Of a stretch of DNA of 14,270 nt, positions 6,411 through 12,969 are shown piece after piece. A program made the translations under genes and the position numbers. This DNA is from Phycisphaerales bacterium UBA3190. Lineage in GTDB: Bacteria; Planctomycetota; Phycisphaerae; Phycisphaerales; UBA1924. Every line of letters starts with the position of its first letter. Positions within the stretch are counted from its first letter, which is position 1. The notes beneath the pieces were generated by a model. The model had not been told where the DNA came from and made no database searches. It saw only the letters and a program-made list of their open reading frames with translations. The DNA is taken from assembly GCA_002364005.1 (NCBI GenBank), contig DEXG01000022.1:1-14270 (forward strand), written 5' to 3'.

Positions 6411-6613
6411 CGATTATCCTGCTGCCTCGACCACCACTCCGCCTCAAACGCCGCCCTGAGCAGCGTCCAGCCCCGTTCATCAACACCCTTGATCGACTTA
6501 GCCCACTTTGCCCACGCCGCCTCCAGCCCCGCTGGGAGCGGTTTTTCGTTGGTGGTGGACTCGCCCACGATGCGGGCGGCTTCAGTGTTGGGGTCGGTTT
6601 CGTGATCGGTCAT
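6407..6613 (-). CDS. Small hypothetical protein (68 aa)
   Basis: I do not recognise a named family. The sequence has an acidic, probably disordered N-terminal third (MTDHETDPNTEAARIV) followed by a helical, tryptophan-rich part (GLEAAWAKWAKSIKGVDERGWTLLRAAFEAEWW), which is more protein-like than a random frame. The ATG at 6613 was chosen because the disordered start reads naturally from there; an upstream in-frame ATG at 6646 would add 11 residues. It converges on the toxin gene with a 4-bp overlap of the stop codons and sits just inside the right end of the accessory module. Its transcript would be antisense to the toxin if it read through. Confidence 0.5.
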   Translation of the reverse strand: MTDHETDPNTEAARIVGESTTNEKPLPAGLEAAWAKWAKSIKGVDERGWTLLRAAFEAEWWSRQQDNR

Positions 6614-6675
6614 AGCCCGTTCTACACGACAGGGGATAGCCGCCAACGCCCGAGAAACGGGAGTTACGGGGCGGA

Positions 6676-6712
6676 TTCAAAGTAAACCACTACCCGAGAT
6701 CGGGTGAACGCG
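6676..6712 (-). repeat. Right terminal inverted repeat of the module
   Basis: This copy is the inverse of 4416-4452 with five differences. On the minus strand it contains CGCG, ACCCGA-TC-TCGGGT and AGTGGTTTACTTTGAA. Read on the plus strand, its palindrome ACCCGAGATCGGGT (6692-6705) is identical in direct orientation to 4423-4436. Confidence 0.7.
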
Positions 6713-6725
6713 GGGCTGTTCGGTG

Positions 6726-6755
6726 TTGATTCTCTCAATCCCGGTGTTCTATACT
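6726..6755 (+). promoter_or_regulatory. Sigma70-like promoter of the nusA operon
   Basis: TTGATT (6726-6731) and TATACT (6750-6755) have an 18-bp spacer. The -10 hexamer matches the consensus at five of six positions. Transcription would start near 6762, immediately before the first hairpin of the leader and about 345 nt before the nusA ATG. It lies 13 bp beyond the right end of the accessory module, so the module sits directly upstream of this essential operon. Confidence 0.55.
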
Positions 6756-6766
6756 TATTCGGAAGT

Positions 6767-7082
6767 ACCGAGCGTGTTGCTCGGTCCAAGGAGTCATCGG
6801 TATGCAGATGGTCTGGCGCCATGAGGGCTGATTGGGTTTCGATGCGAATCGAGACCGCACCAGCGGGGAAGGATTGGACAATGCGATAATCGCGTAGTCC
6901 ATCCTGATCTCGACGGCAGGGATTTTCCCGCCGTTCCGGCGCGAGAAGACCGCGGCATACCGATGCCTGCGGTCGATTGCGTTTTTGGCGATCGGCCTCA
7001 TCGGTAGGACATAAACGGGTGATTGCACCCGGCGACATTTGGACATCTCAACATCTCAGCAACCCGAGCCCCGATGCGGGGC
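6767..7082 (+). ncRNA. Structured 5' leader of the nusA operon
   Basis: No protein is supported in 6647-7105. Instead the stretch carries a dense row of stem-loops found by eye. Stems are: 6767-6773/6779-6785 (7 bp); 6835-6843/6848-6856 (9 bp with a GCGA, i.e. GNRA, loop); 6871-6886/6890-6903 (14 bp with one bulge and one mismatch); 6913-6922/6926-6934 (9 bp with one bulge); 6959-6965/6999-7005 (7 bp) enclosing 6971-6980/6988-6997 (10 bp with two G-U pairs); 7016-7021/7026-7031 (6 bp); and 7068-7073/7077-7082 (6 bp). Several stems keep pairing through G-U. NusA binds RNA, so an autoregulatory or attenuation leader is a reasonable inference. I do not recognise a known riboswitch, tmRNA, SRP RNA or RNase P RNA. 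Confidence 0.5.
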
Positions 7083-7105
7083 ACAAGACACAGACCGGAG
7101 CACCC

Positions 7106-8518
7106 ATGAACACTTCTGAAATGATGCGCATTCTCGACTCGATCGCGATGGAGCGCAATATCGATAAGTCCCTGCTCATCTCAGACCTTGAGACGGCGAT
7201 GGTTTCGGCCTGCCGCAAGTTCTTCGGTACGCTTGATGCCGAGGAGTTCCAGTGTCGGGTTGATCCGATGTCGGGTGATATCCAGCTGTACCGGTATGAA
7301 GAGCCCTTGGACATGGATCCGGGCGACTTTGGTCGTATCGCGGCCCAGACCTTTAAACAGGTCATGATCCAGCGGTTCCGAGATGACGAGCGTCAGTCGC
7401 TGATGGACGAGTTCTCCAGCCGGGTTGGCACGCTGGTCACCGGCACCGCCCAGCGTTACGACCGTGGCGCGTTGGTTGTGCAGGTCGATCGCGCCGAAGC
7501 GATTATGCTCCGCAGCGAACAGATCCCTGGCGAGCAGTTCAATCCGGGCGACCGGGTCCGAGCGATGATCCTTGATGTCAAGGACATGGGCTCGCAGGTC
7601 AAGATCTACCTTTCACGGGCACACCCCGACTTCATCAAGCGGCTCTTTGAGGTCGAGGTCCCCGAGGTGCTCGAACGCACCATCGAGATCAAGGCCATGG
7701 CCCGCGAGGCCGGGTACCGCACCAAGATGGCGGTCGCTTCGATCGACTCGAAGATCGACGCCGTCGGCGCGTGCGTTGGTATCCGCGGCTCGCGTATCAA
7801 GACGATCGTTGAAGAACTGAACGGCGAGAAGATCGACATCGTTCGCTGGAACGAGTCCTCGCAGATCCTGATCGCCAACGCGCTCAAGCCCGCCGAGGTC
7901 AACGAGATCTCGCTGTGCTTCGAGCTGGGGCGTGCGACCGTGGTTGTCCGTGACGACCAGCTCTCGCTGGCGATCGGCAAGCGTGGTCAGAATGTGCGTC
8001 TGGCGGCTCGTCTGACCGGTTGGGATGTCGACATCCTGACCCCGGAAGAGTTCACCAAGGGCTTGGAGACCCTCTCGGACACCCTCACCAAGGTGGAGGG
8101 CATCACCGAGGAGATGGTCGACCGTCTGGCGGCTCTGGGCATGATCTCGGTGTTCGACATCGAAGAGATTGGTGCCGACATGCTCAAGACCGAGATGGAG
8201 CTGACAGACGAGCAGACCGAGCTGGCTGTCGAACTCTGTGCTTCGCGATCCAAGGAGGTCGCGGCTGAGCAAGAGCGTGAGAAGGCCGAGGCCGAGGCCC
8301 GCAAGGCGGCTGACGAGCAGGCAGCGGCGGCGATCCTGTCGGGTGCCGTCGATGGTGAAGATGCAAGCCCCGAGGTCGCGGCCGCCGCGATTCTGGGTGC
8401 AGCAGCTGCCGGGGCTCAATCGGACAACAGCGAGACGAACAACGACGAGGCGGGTGGTGTTGAGCCCGATGCCGATTCTGAGAATCGTGCGGCAGACATT
8501 CTGGGTGGTGATGCCTGA
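7106..8518 (+). CDS. nusA: Transcription termination/antitermination factor NusA
   Basis: NusA binds RNA polymerase and nascent RNA and modulates pausing, termination and antitermination. The 470 residues show the full order: N-terminal polymerase-binding domain (1-100), S1 domain (about 105-171), two KH domains with GIRGSR (225-230) and GKRGQN (291-296) loops, and a helix-hairpin-helix unit (about 325-380, LTKVEGITEEMVDRLAALG). The tail (390-470) is low-complexity and holds three similar short motifs, AAAAILSG, AAAAILGA and AADILGG. The ATG at 7106 has CGGAG 5 nt upstream and opens the conserved N-terminus; the 43 in-frame codons upstream lie in the structured leader and look non-coding. rimP, usual just upstream in many bacteria, is absent. 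infB follows after 92 bp. Confidence 0.96.
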   Translation: MNTSEMMRILDSIAMERNIDKSLLISDLETAMVSACRKFFGTLDAEEFQCRVDPMSGDIQLYRYEEPLDMDPGDFGRIAAQTFKQVMIQRFRDDERQSLMDEFSSRVGTLVTGTAQRYDRGALVVQVDRAEAIMLRSEQIPGEQFNPGDRVRAMILDVKDMGSQVKIYLSRAHPDFIKRLFEVEVPEVLERTIEIKAMAREAGYRTKMAVASIDSKIDAVGACVGIRGSRIKTIVEELNGEKIDIVRWNESSQILIANALKPAEVNEISLCFELGRATVVVRDDQLSLAIGKRGQNVRLAARLTGWDVDILTPEEFTKGLETLSDTLTKVEGITEEMVDRLAALGMISVFDIEEIGADMLKTEMELTDEQTELAVELCASRSKEVAAEQEREKAEAEARKAADEQAAAAILSGAVDGEDASPEVAAAAILGAAAAGAQSDNSETNNDEAGGVEPDADSENRAADILGGDA

Positions 8519-8610
8519 TCCCGATCAGGACGCCCCCAGCAACGGCATAGACCAATCTACAGACACTGACAGACACACGAAGTTAAAACGCAAACCACGC
8601 GGAGCAGCAT

Positions 8611-11442
8611 TTGGCGAACAAACGAATCTTTGAGATTGCAAAAGAACTGGGCATCAAGTCCAAGGCGATCGTTGAAAAATGCCACGCCGAGGGTATCCCC
8701 AAGGATGTGATCAAGAACCACATGTCGAGCGTCTCGATTGGTCTTGAGCAGACCATCCGGGAGTGGTTTGCCAATGAAACCGAGGGCGAGGAGAACCCGC
8801 ACACCGCTGTCGAGCAGGCCGAGAAGGTCGATATCGAGAAGGTGCGTGCGAAGAAGAAGGCATCCAAGAAGGCCGATGCTGATGCTGACGATTCATCTGA
8901 TGATGAATCAGCCAGTTCGACGAGCACCGCGGTTGCCGAGCCGCCGTTGAAGGCCGCCAAGGCCCGCCCCGCTGCTGCTGCGCCAGCACCGGAGGAGGAG
9001 CCGGAGAAGGCCACGAAGCCGGAACAGGCTCAGCAGGCACAGCAGGCCGCGCCGGTCGAAACGCCCGAGCAGCCGGCGATGCCCAAGCGGATCAATGTCC
9101 CCGCTGGCTTGTCTTCCGAGCCGCCGAAGGTCGAGGCGCCGGTCTCCAAGGCCCCAGCTCAATCGCCAACCCCGGCGGCCAAAGCTGATGACAATGGCGA
9201 GGCGCCCGCGGTTGTGCGTCCACCAGCGCCGGACATCAAGGGCCCTTCACAGCCCCCTCAGATGAATGTCCCGACCCGTCCCAAGACGATCGCGCCCGCA
9301 GGGCCTCAGCTTGAGAAGAAGGAACAGATCAAGCTGTCTGGTCCCAAGGTCGTACGCGTCGAAGCGCCCGAGCAGGTAGAAGCTCCAAGGCGTCGCCCCC
9401 CGCGTGGGCCCGGCGGCGGCAACTTTGGCGGCGGCGGTGCCGGCGTGCCCATGGAGGGACGCCCCCCGCGTGGTGCGGGCAATGCGCGTCGTCGTGGCGG
9501 AGATCGCCGTGATGGGCCGGATCTCAGCGCCGGTCGCGGCTGGACGGCGGCCGACCTGGCCGAGCGTGAGGCACGCCTGCAGCGCAGCGGTGGCTACCTG
9601 AAGCAGCGTCAGAACCAGATGCGTTCGAGCGCCAACGCGGGCCAGACCCCGGCCAAGATCGGTGGCAAGGTCACCATCGCGGCCCCGTTCTCGATCAAGG
9701 ACCTGTCGGCGGCGACGGGTGTCAAGGGTGCGGACATCGTCAAGAAGCTCTTCATGCAGGGCGTCATGGCGACGATCAACTCGGCGATCGATTCGGAGAA
9801 GGCCCAGGAGATCATGATCGACTGGGACATCGAGCTTGAGGTCGCCGAGGCCAAGAATGCTGAGGAGCAGGTCGCCGAGCAGTTCGCCGAACGCGAGCGC
9901 AAGGACGAGCGTGCCCGTGGCCCGATCGTCACGATCCTTGGCCATGTGGACCACGGCAAGACTTCGCTGCTTGACCGGATCCGCAATGCCAATGTCGCTG
10001 ATGGCGAAGCGGGCGGGATCACCCAGGCGACCAGCGCGTTCCGCGTGCCGGTCACGACGGGTGACAACGAGAAGTTCGTTACCTTCATTGATACACCGGG
10101 TCACGAGGCGTTCACGGCGATGCGTAGCCGTGGTGCCAATGTCACGGACATCGTGGTGCTGGTGGTCGCGGCGGACGACGGCGTGATGCCTCAGACCATC
10201 GAGTCGATCTCGCACTCCAAGGCGGCGGGCGTGCCGATCATCGTCGCGCTCAACAAGATCGATAAGGAACAGGCGACCGACGCCAACATCCAGCGGATCC
10301 TGGGCCAGCTCGCTGAGCACGGGCTCAACCCGACCGATTGGGGCGGGGACACCGAGATCGTGCGTACCAGCGCGATCAAGGGGACGGGTATTCAGGAGCT
10401 GCTTGAGATCTTGGACCTGCAGGCCGAGGTGCTCGAACTCAAGAGCGACTTCTCGGGCCAGGCCCAGGGCACGGTCATCGAGGCGCGTCCCGAGGGCGGG
10501 CGTGGCAATGTGGCCAACATCCTGGTCCAAGAGGGCCAGCTGAGCGTGGGCGATTTCATTGTCATGGGGCGTGCGTTCGGTCGTGTGCGTGATATCACCG
10601 ATGATCGCGGGAACAAGCTCAAGAGCGTGCTTCCTCCGTTGCCGGTGCAGATCTCGGGTATTAACGATCTGCCCGACGCGGGTGACAAGTTCTATTGCGT
10701 CTCGTCGATCAAGGAGGCCGAGAAGGCCGCTGAGCAGCGTCGTGACCGCGAGCGTGAGACGCAGCTGTCACAGCCCAAGCTCACACTCGACAACATGTTC
10801 TCGCAGATCGCCGAGATGGACCTCAAGGAGATCCTTGTGGTGCTCAAGGCGGATGTGCAGGGTTCGGTCGATGTCCTCCGGAGCGAGATCGAGAAGGTCG
10901 GCAACGAGGAGGTCAAGGTTCGCGTGATCCACTCGGCGGTGGGCGGCATCACCGAGAGCGACATCCTGCTTGCCGAGGCGTCCAAGGCGATCATCATCGG
11001 CTTCAATGTCATCGCGAATGCCAAGGGTCGCGCACTGGCCGAAGACAAGGGTGTGGAGATCAGAAACTACCAGGTGATCTACCACATCGTCGAGGACATG
11101 CGGAAGGCCGTCGAGGGTCTGCTGACTCCGGACATCCGCCAGGAGGTCCTTGGTCATGCCGAGGTTCGTCAGGTCTTCAAGGTGTCCAAGGTCGGCGCGA
11201 TCGCGGGTTGTTATGTCACGGACGGCGTGGTGCAGCGTGACGCGTTCATCCGTGTTACGCGTGACGATGTCATCGTCGAGGACAACCGGAAGCTCGAGCA
11301 GCTCAAGCGTTTCAAGGACGACGCCAAGGAGGTCCGGGCCAACATGGAATGCGGCATGAAGATCGTCGGCTACGACGATATCAAAGAGGGCGATGTCCTC
11401 GAGTGCTACAAGAACATCGAGGTCAAGCGTACGCTCGATTGA
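8611..11442 (+). CDS. infB: Translation initiation factor IF-2
   Basis: IF-2 is the GTPase that places initiator tRNA on the ribosome. The 943-residue protein begins with an IF2N domain (1-50, NKRIFEIAKELGIKSKAIVEKC). A long Ala/Pro/Glu-rich and then Gly/Arg-rich linker (about 60-345) follows, then a second IF2N domain (about 353-411). The G domain has all motifs: GHVDHGKT (444-451), AGGITQ, DTPGHE (from 494), NKID (548-551) and SAIKGTGI. The beta-barrel and C-terminal fMet-tRNA-binding domains follow to the end. The start is TTG at 8611, the only start that keeps MANKRIFEI intact, with CGGAG 6 nt upstream. A rare start codon on such a highly expressed gene is notable. The next gene starts 17 bp after its stop. 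Confidence 0.97.
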   Translation: MANKRIFEIAKELGIKSKAIVEKCHAEGIPKDVIKNHMSSVSIGLEQTIREWFANETEGEENPHTAVEQAEKVDIEKVRAKKKASKKADADADDSSDDESASSTSTAVAEPPLKAAKARPAAAAPAPEEEPEKATKPEQAQQAQQAAPVETPEQPAMPKRINVPAGLSSEPPKVEAPVSKAPAQSPTPAAKADDNGEAPAVVRPPAPDIKGPSQPPQMNVPTRPKTIAPAGPQLEKKEQIKLSGPKVVRVEAPEQVEAPRRRPPRGPGGGNFGGGGAGVPMEGRPPRGAGNARRRGGDRRDGPDLSAGRGWTAADLAEREARLQRSGGYLKQRQNQMRSSANAGQTPAKIGGKVTIAAPFSIKDLSAATGVKGADIVKKLFMQGVMATINSAIDSEKAQEIMIDWDIELEVAEAKNAEEQVAEQFAERERKDERARGPIVTILGHVDHGKTSLLDRIRNANVADGEAGGITQATSAFRVPVTTGDNEKFVTFIDTPGHEAFTAMRSRGANVTDIVVLVVAADDGVMPQTIESISHSKAAGVPIIVALNKIDKEQATDANIQRILGQLAEHGLNPTDWGGDTEIVRTSAIKGTGIQELLEILDLQAEVLELKSDFSGQAQGTVIEARPEGGRGNVANILVQEGQLSVGDFIVMGRAFGRVRDITDDRGNKLKSVLPPLPVQISGINDLPDAGDKFYCVSSIKEAEKAAEQRRDRERETQLSQPKLTLDNMFSQIAEMDLKEILVVLKADVQGSVDVLRSEIEKVGNEEVKVRVIHSAVGGITESDILLAEASKAIIIGFNVIANAKGRALAEDKGVEIRNYQVIYHIVEDMRKAVEGLLTPDIRQEVLGHAEVRQVFKVSKVGAIAGCYVTDGVVQRDAFIRVTRDDVIVEDNRKLEQLKRFKDDAKEVRANMECGMKIVGYDDIKEGDVLECYKNIEVKRTLD

Positions 11443-11459
11443 GCACGGAGCACTCCCCC

Positions 11460-11858
11460 ATGGTCGTCGGTGTGATGCAGATCGAACTCGCGATCGATTG
11501 GGCGCAGTCTCTCAAGGACAAGCGTCGGGTCGTGAAATCGCTGCGTGACACGCTGCACCGGCATCACATGGTGAGCGTGTCGGAGGTCGGTGACCAGGAC
11601 ATCTGGAACCGTGCGAGCATGGGCATCGCGATCGTTGGCTCGAGCGGCTCGGCGATCGGGGCTACGCTCGATCGTGTGCTTGAACGGATCCGTGCGACGC
11701 CCGATTGCGAACTGACATCGGTGAGCAGGGAGGTGCTGCACGGCTGGGGCGGGAGCTTCGGTCATATCGCAGACAACGACGGGTGCCCCGATGATGGGGT
11801 GCTTGAGGAAACGCTTCGGGCGAGAGCGAACGAGGCATTGGAACGGGACATCGCGTGA
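11460..11858 (+). CDS. DUF503 / YlxP-like protein
   Basis: This 132-residue protein belongs to DUF503, a small alpha/beta family often encoded between infB and rbfA; its biochemical role is not established, and a link to ribosome function is inferred from position. The family opening is clear (MVVGVMQIELAIDWAQSLKDKRRVVKSLRDTL, with the conserved SLKDKR). A strand region (HHMVSVSEVGDQDIWNRASMGIAIVG) and a helix (LDRVLERI) follow. The family is usually 90-100 residues; this one has an acidic C-terminal extension of about 30 residues. The ATG at 11460 has GGAG 9 nt upstream. The frame open further upstream overlaps infB and is not used. Its stop overlaps the rbfA start (GTGA). Confidence 0.9.
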   Translation: MVVGVMQIELAIDWAQSLKDKRRVVKSLRDTLHRHHMVSVSEVGDQDIWNRASMGIAIVGSSGSAIGATLDRVLERIRATPDCELTSVSREVLHGWGGSFGHIADNDGCPDDGVLEETLRARANEALERDIA

Positions 11859-12277
11859 GAAAACGAAGCCTTCAGATTGCGTCGAATATCCAGCGGGAGC
11901 TGCAGAACCGGCTTGCGCGTGGCCTTGCCGATCCGCGCATCAAGGGGCTGATCACGGTGACGCGTGTGGAGCTGAGTGATGATCTGAAGCATGCCAAGGC
12001 GTTCATCTCGGTGATGCCCGACAAGCACGCCAAGGTGACGATGCACGGGCTGACCAGCGCCACGGGCAGGCTGCGCAAGGATGTGATGGACCGGATCCAT
12101 CTCAAGGAGATGCCCACGCTCAAGCTGCTCTACGACGAGGGGCTCAAGGCGCAGATGGAAGTCATGGCGTTGCTTGAGAAGGATCGGATCGAGAAGGACC
12201 GGATGGGGAACTCCCTTCAGGAGAAGACCGCGGGCACCGAGCCAGCGTCGAGCGACGAGGAGACGCCCCAGGGATGA
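11855..12277 (+). CDS. rbfA: 30S ribosome-binding factor RbfA
   Basis: RbfA is a KH-fold factor that binds the immature 30S subunit and helps mature the 5' end of 16S rRNA, important in the cold. The 140 residues contain the family marks: an N-terminal helix (RSLQIASNIQRELQNRLARGL), the ITVTRVELSDDLKHAKAFISV strand-helix-strand (33-53), and the late block RLRKDVMDRIHLKEMPTLKLLYDEG (72-96). The last 40 residues are charged and probably disordered. The start is GTG at 11855, overlapping the stop of the DUF503 gene by 4 bp; its own stop overlaps the next start (ATGA). This indicates translational coupling along the operon. Confidence 0.95.
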   Translation: MRKRSLQIASNIQRELQNRLARGLADPRIKGLITVTRVELSDDLKHAKAFISVMPDKHAKVTMHGLTSATGRLRKDVMDRIHLKEMPTLKLLYDEGLKAQMEVMALLEKDRIEKDRMGNSLQEKTAGTEPASSDEETPQG

Positions 12278-12969
12278 CGCCTGAGATGATCGACATGCTC
12301 AATACGCTCATCAAAGAGATCGAGAAGACCCATGACGGGTCCGGGGGTGTCGGCGCGAACGACCTGATCCCTGGCACGGTCTTGTGCGACGATGCGCTGC
12401 TCAACGAGCTGGTGTTCTCCATGCTGCTGTGGGAGTCTTCGTTTGAGCACGCAAAGAAGGCGGCTGGCCGCATCTCCGAGGAGCTTGTCGATCTCAACGA
12501 ACTCCGCGTGTGTACCGGCGACGAGCTTGCGTTGATCATGGGCGCACGCATGCCCAGGGGCGGGGAGCGGGCGCGTCGATTGCTGCGGGTGCTCAACGAG
12601 ATCTACGATCGGGAGAACACGCTCTCGCTCAGCGTGTTCAGCGAGATGAGCAAGCGTGAGGTGCAGGAGTACCTTGAGGGCATCGATGGCCTGCCCCGCT
12701 TCGTGAGCGCACGCGTGATCCTGCTGGGGTTGGACTGGCACGCGTTCCCGCTCGATGAACGGCTTGCGAAGCTTCTGGGGAGCAAGAACATCATCACCGC
12801 GAGCGAGGCGTTGAATCATCAAGCCGCGCAGTTGGAGCGGGGTGTGCGTGCGAGCGACTCGCTTCGAACCTATTCCCTGATCGAGCACTGGGCCCAGAAT
12901 CAGCGAGGCAGCTCGCGTTCTCCCAAGCCCCGGTCCGGGAAGAAAACCACGAAAGGCGTCTCGTCATGA
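12274..12969 (+). CDS. HhH-GPD-fold protein lacking the catalytic lysine
   Basis: The 231 residues resemble the helical DNA-glycosylase fold of endonuclease III. A six-helix region spans about 40-130 (LLNELVFSMLLWESS, then ELALIMG and ARRLLRVLNEIYD), followed by a helix-hairpin-helix-like segment (136-152) and FPLDERLAKLL (158-168). When Gly139 is aligned with the HhH glycine of endonuclease III, Asp161 falls at the catalytic aspartate spacing of 22 residues, but the catalytic lysine position is Phe143. The C-terminal iron-sulfur cysteines are absent; only Cys38 and Cys80 exist. It may be a DNA- or RNA-binding relative rather than a glycosylase. The C-terminal 25 residues are basic (SPKPRSGKKTTKG). 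It is coupled to rbfA and to the next gene by ATGA overlaps. The fold assignment is by eye and moderately sure. Confidence 0.65.
   Translation: MTPEMIDMLNTLIKEIEKTHDGSGGVGANDLIPGTVLCDDALLNELVFSMLLWESSFEHAKKAAGRISEELVDLNELRVCTGDELALIMGARMPRGGERARRLLRVLNEIYDRENTLSLSVFSEMSKREVQEYLEGIDGLPRFVSARVILLGLDWHAFPLDERLAKLLGSKNIITASEALNHQAAQLERGVRASDSLRTYSLIEHWAQNQRGSSRSPKPRSGKKTTKGVSS

Larger units (their letters stand above)
4416..6712. mobile_element. Accessory module bounded by inverted and direct repeats
   Basis: The boundaries are two copies of a 37-bp repeat in inverted orientation (4416-4452 and 6676-6712; 32 of 37 positions match). Within them, ACCCGAGATCGGGT occurs in direct orientation at 4423-4436 and 6692-6705. 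Just inside, AGTGGTTYACTTTGAA is inverted at 4437-4452 and 6676-6691. This is the arrangement of a transposon with terminal inverted repeats and a target-site duplication. The 14-bp repeat is itself nearly palindromic, so an att-like or REP-like origin is also possible. The cargo is a NYN nuclease, a deleted transposase, a toxin-antitoxin pair and a small ORF. The 5540-5660 stretch is AT-rich and the toxin-antitoxin genes use more A/T-ending codons than the flanking core genes. No intact recombinase is encoded, so the unit would be non-autonomous. Confidence 0.5.

Noticed and set aside
6735..7046. 103-codon frame on the minus strand in the gap before nusA
   Set aside because: It has no recognisable family, covers the nusA promoter and the hairpin array, and its open frame is explained by chance in a structured GC-rich leader.
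9247..10530. Open frame of 427 codons opposite infB
   Set aside because: It is antisense to the conserved G domain of IF-2, with no ribosome binding site or recognisable domain.
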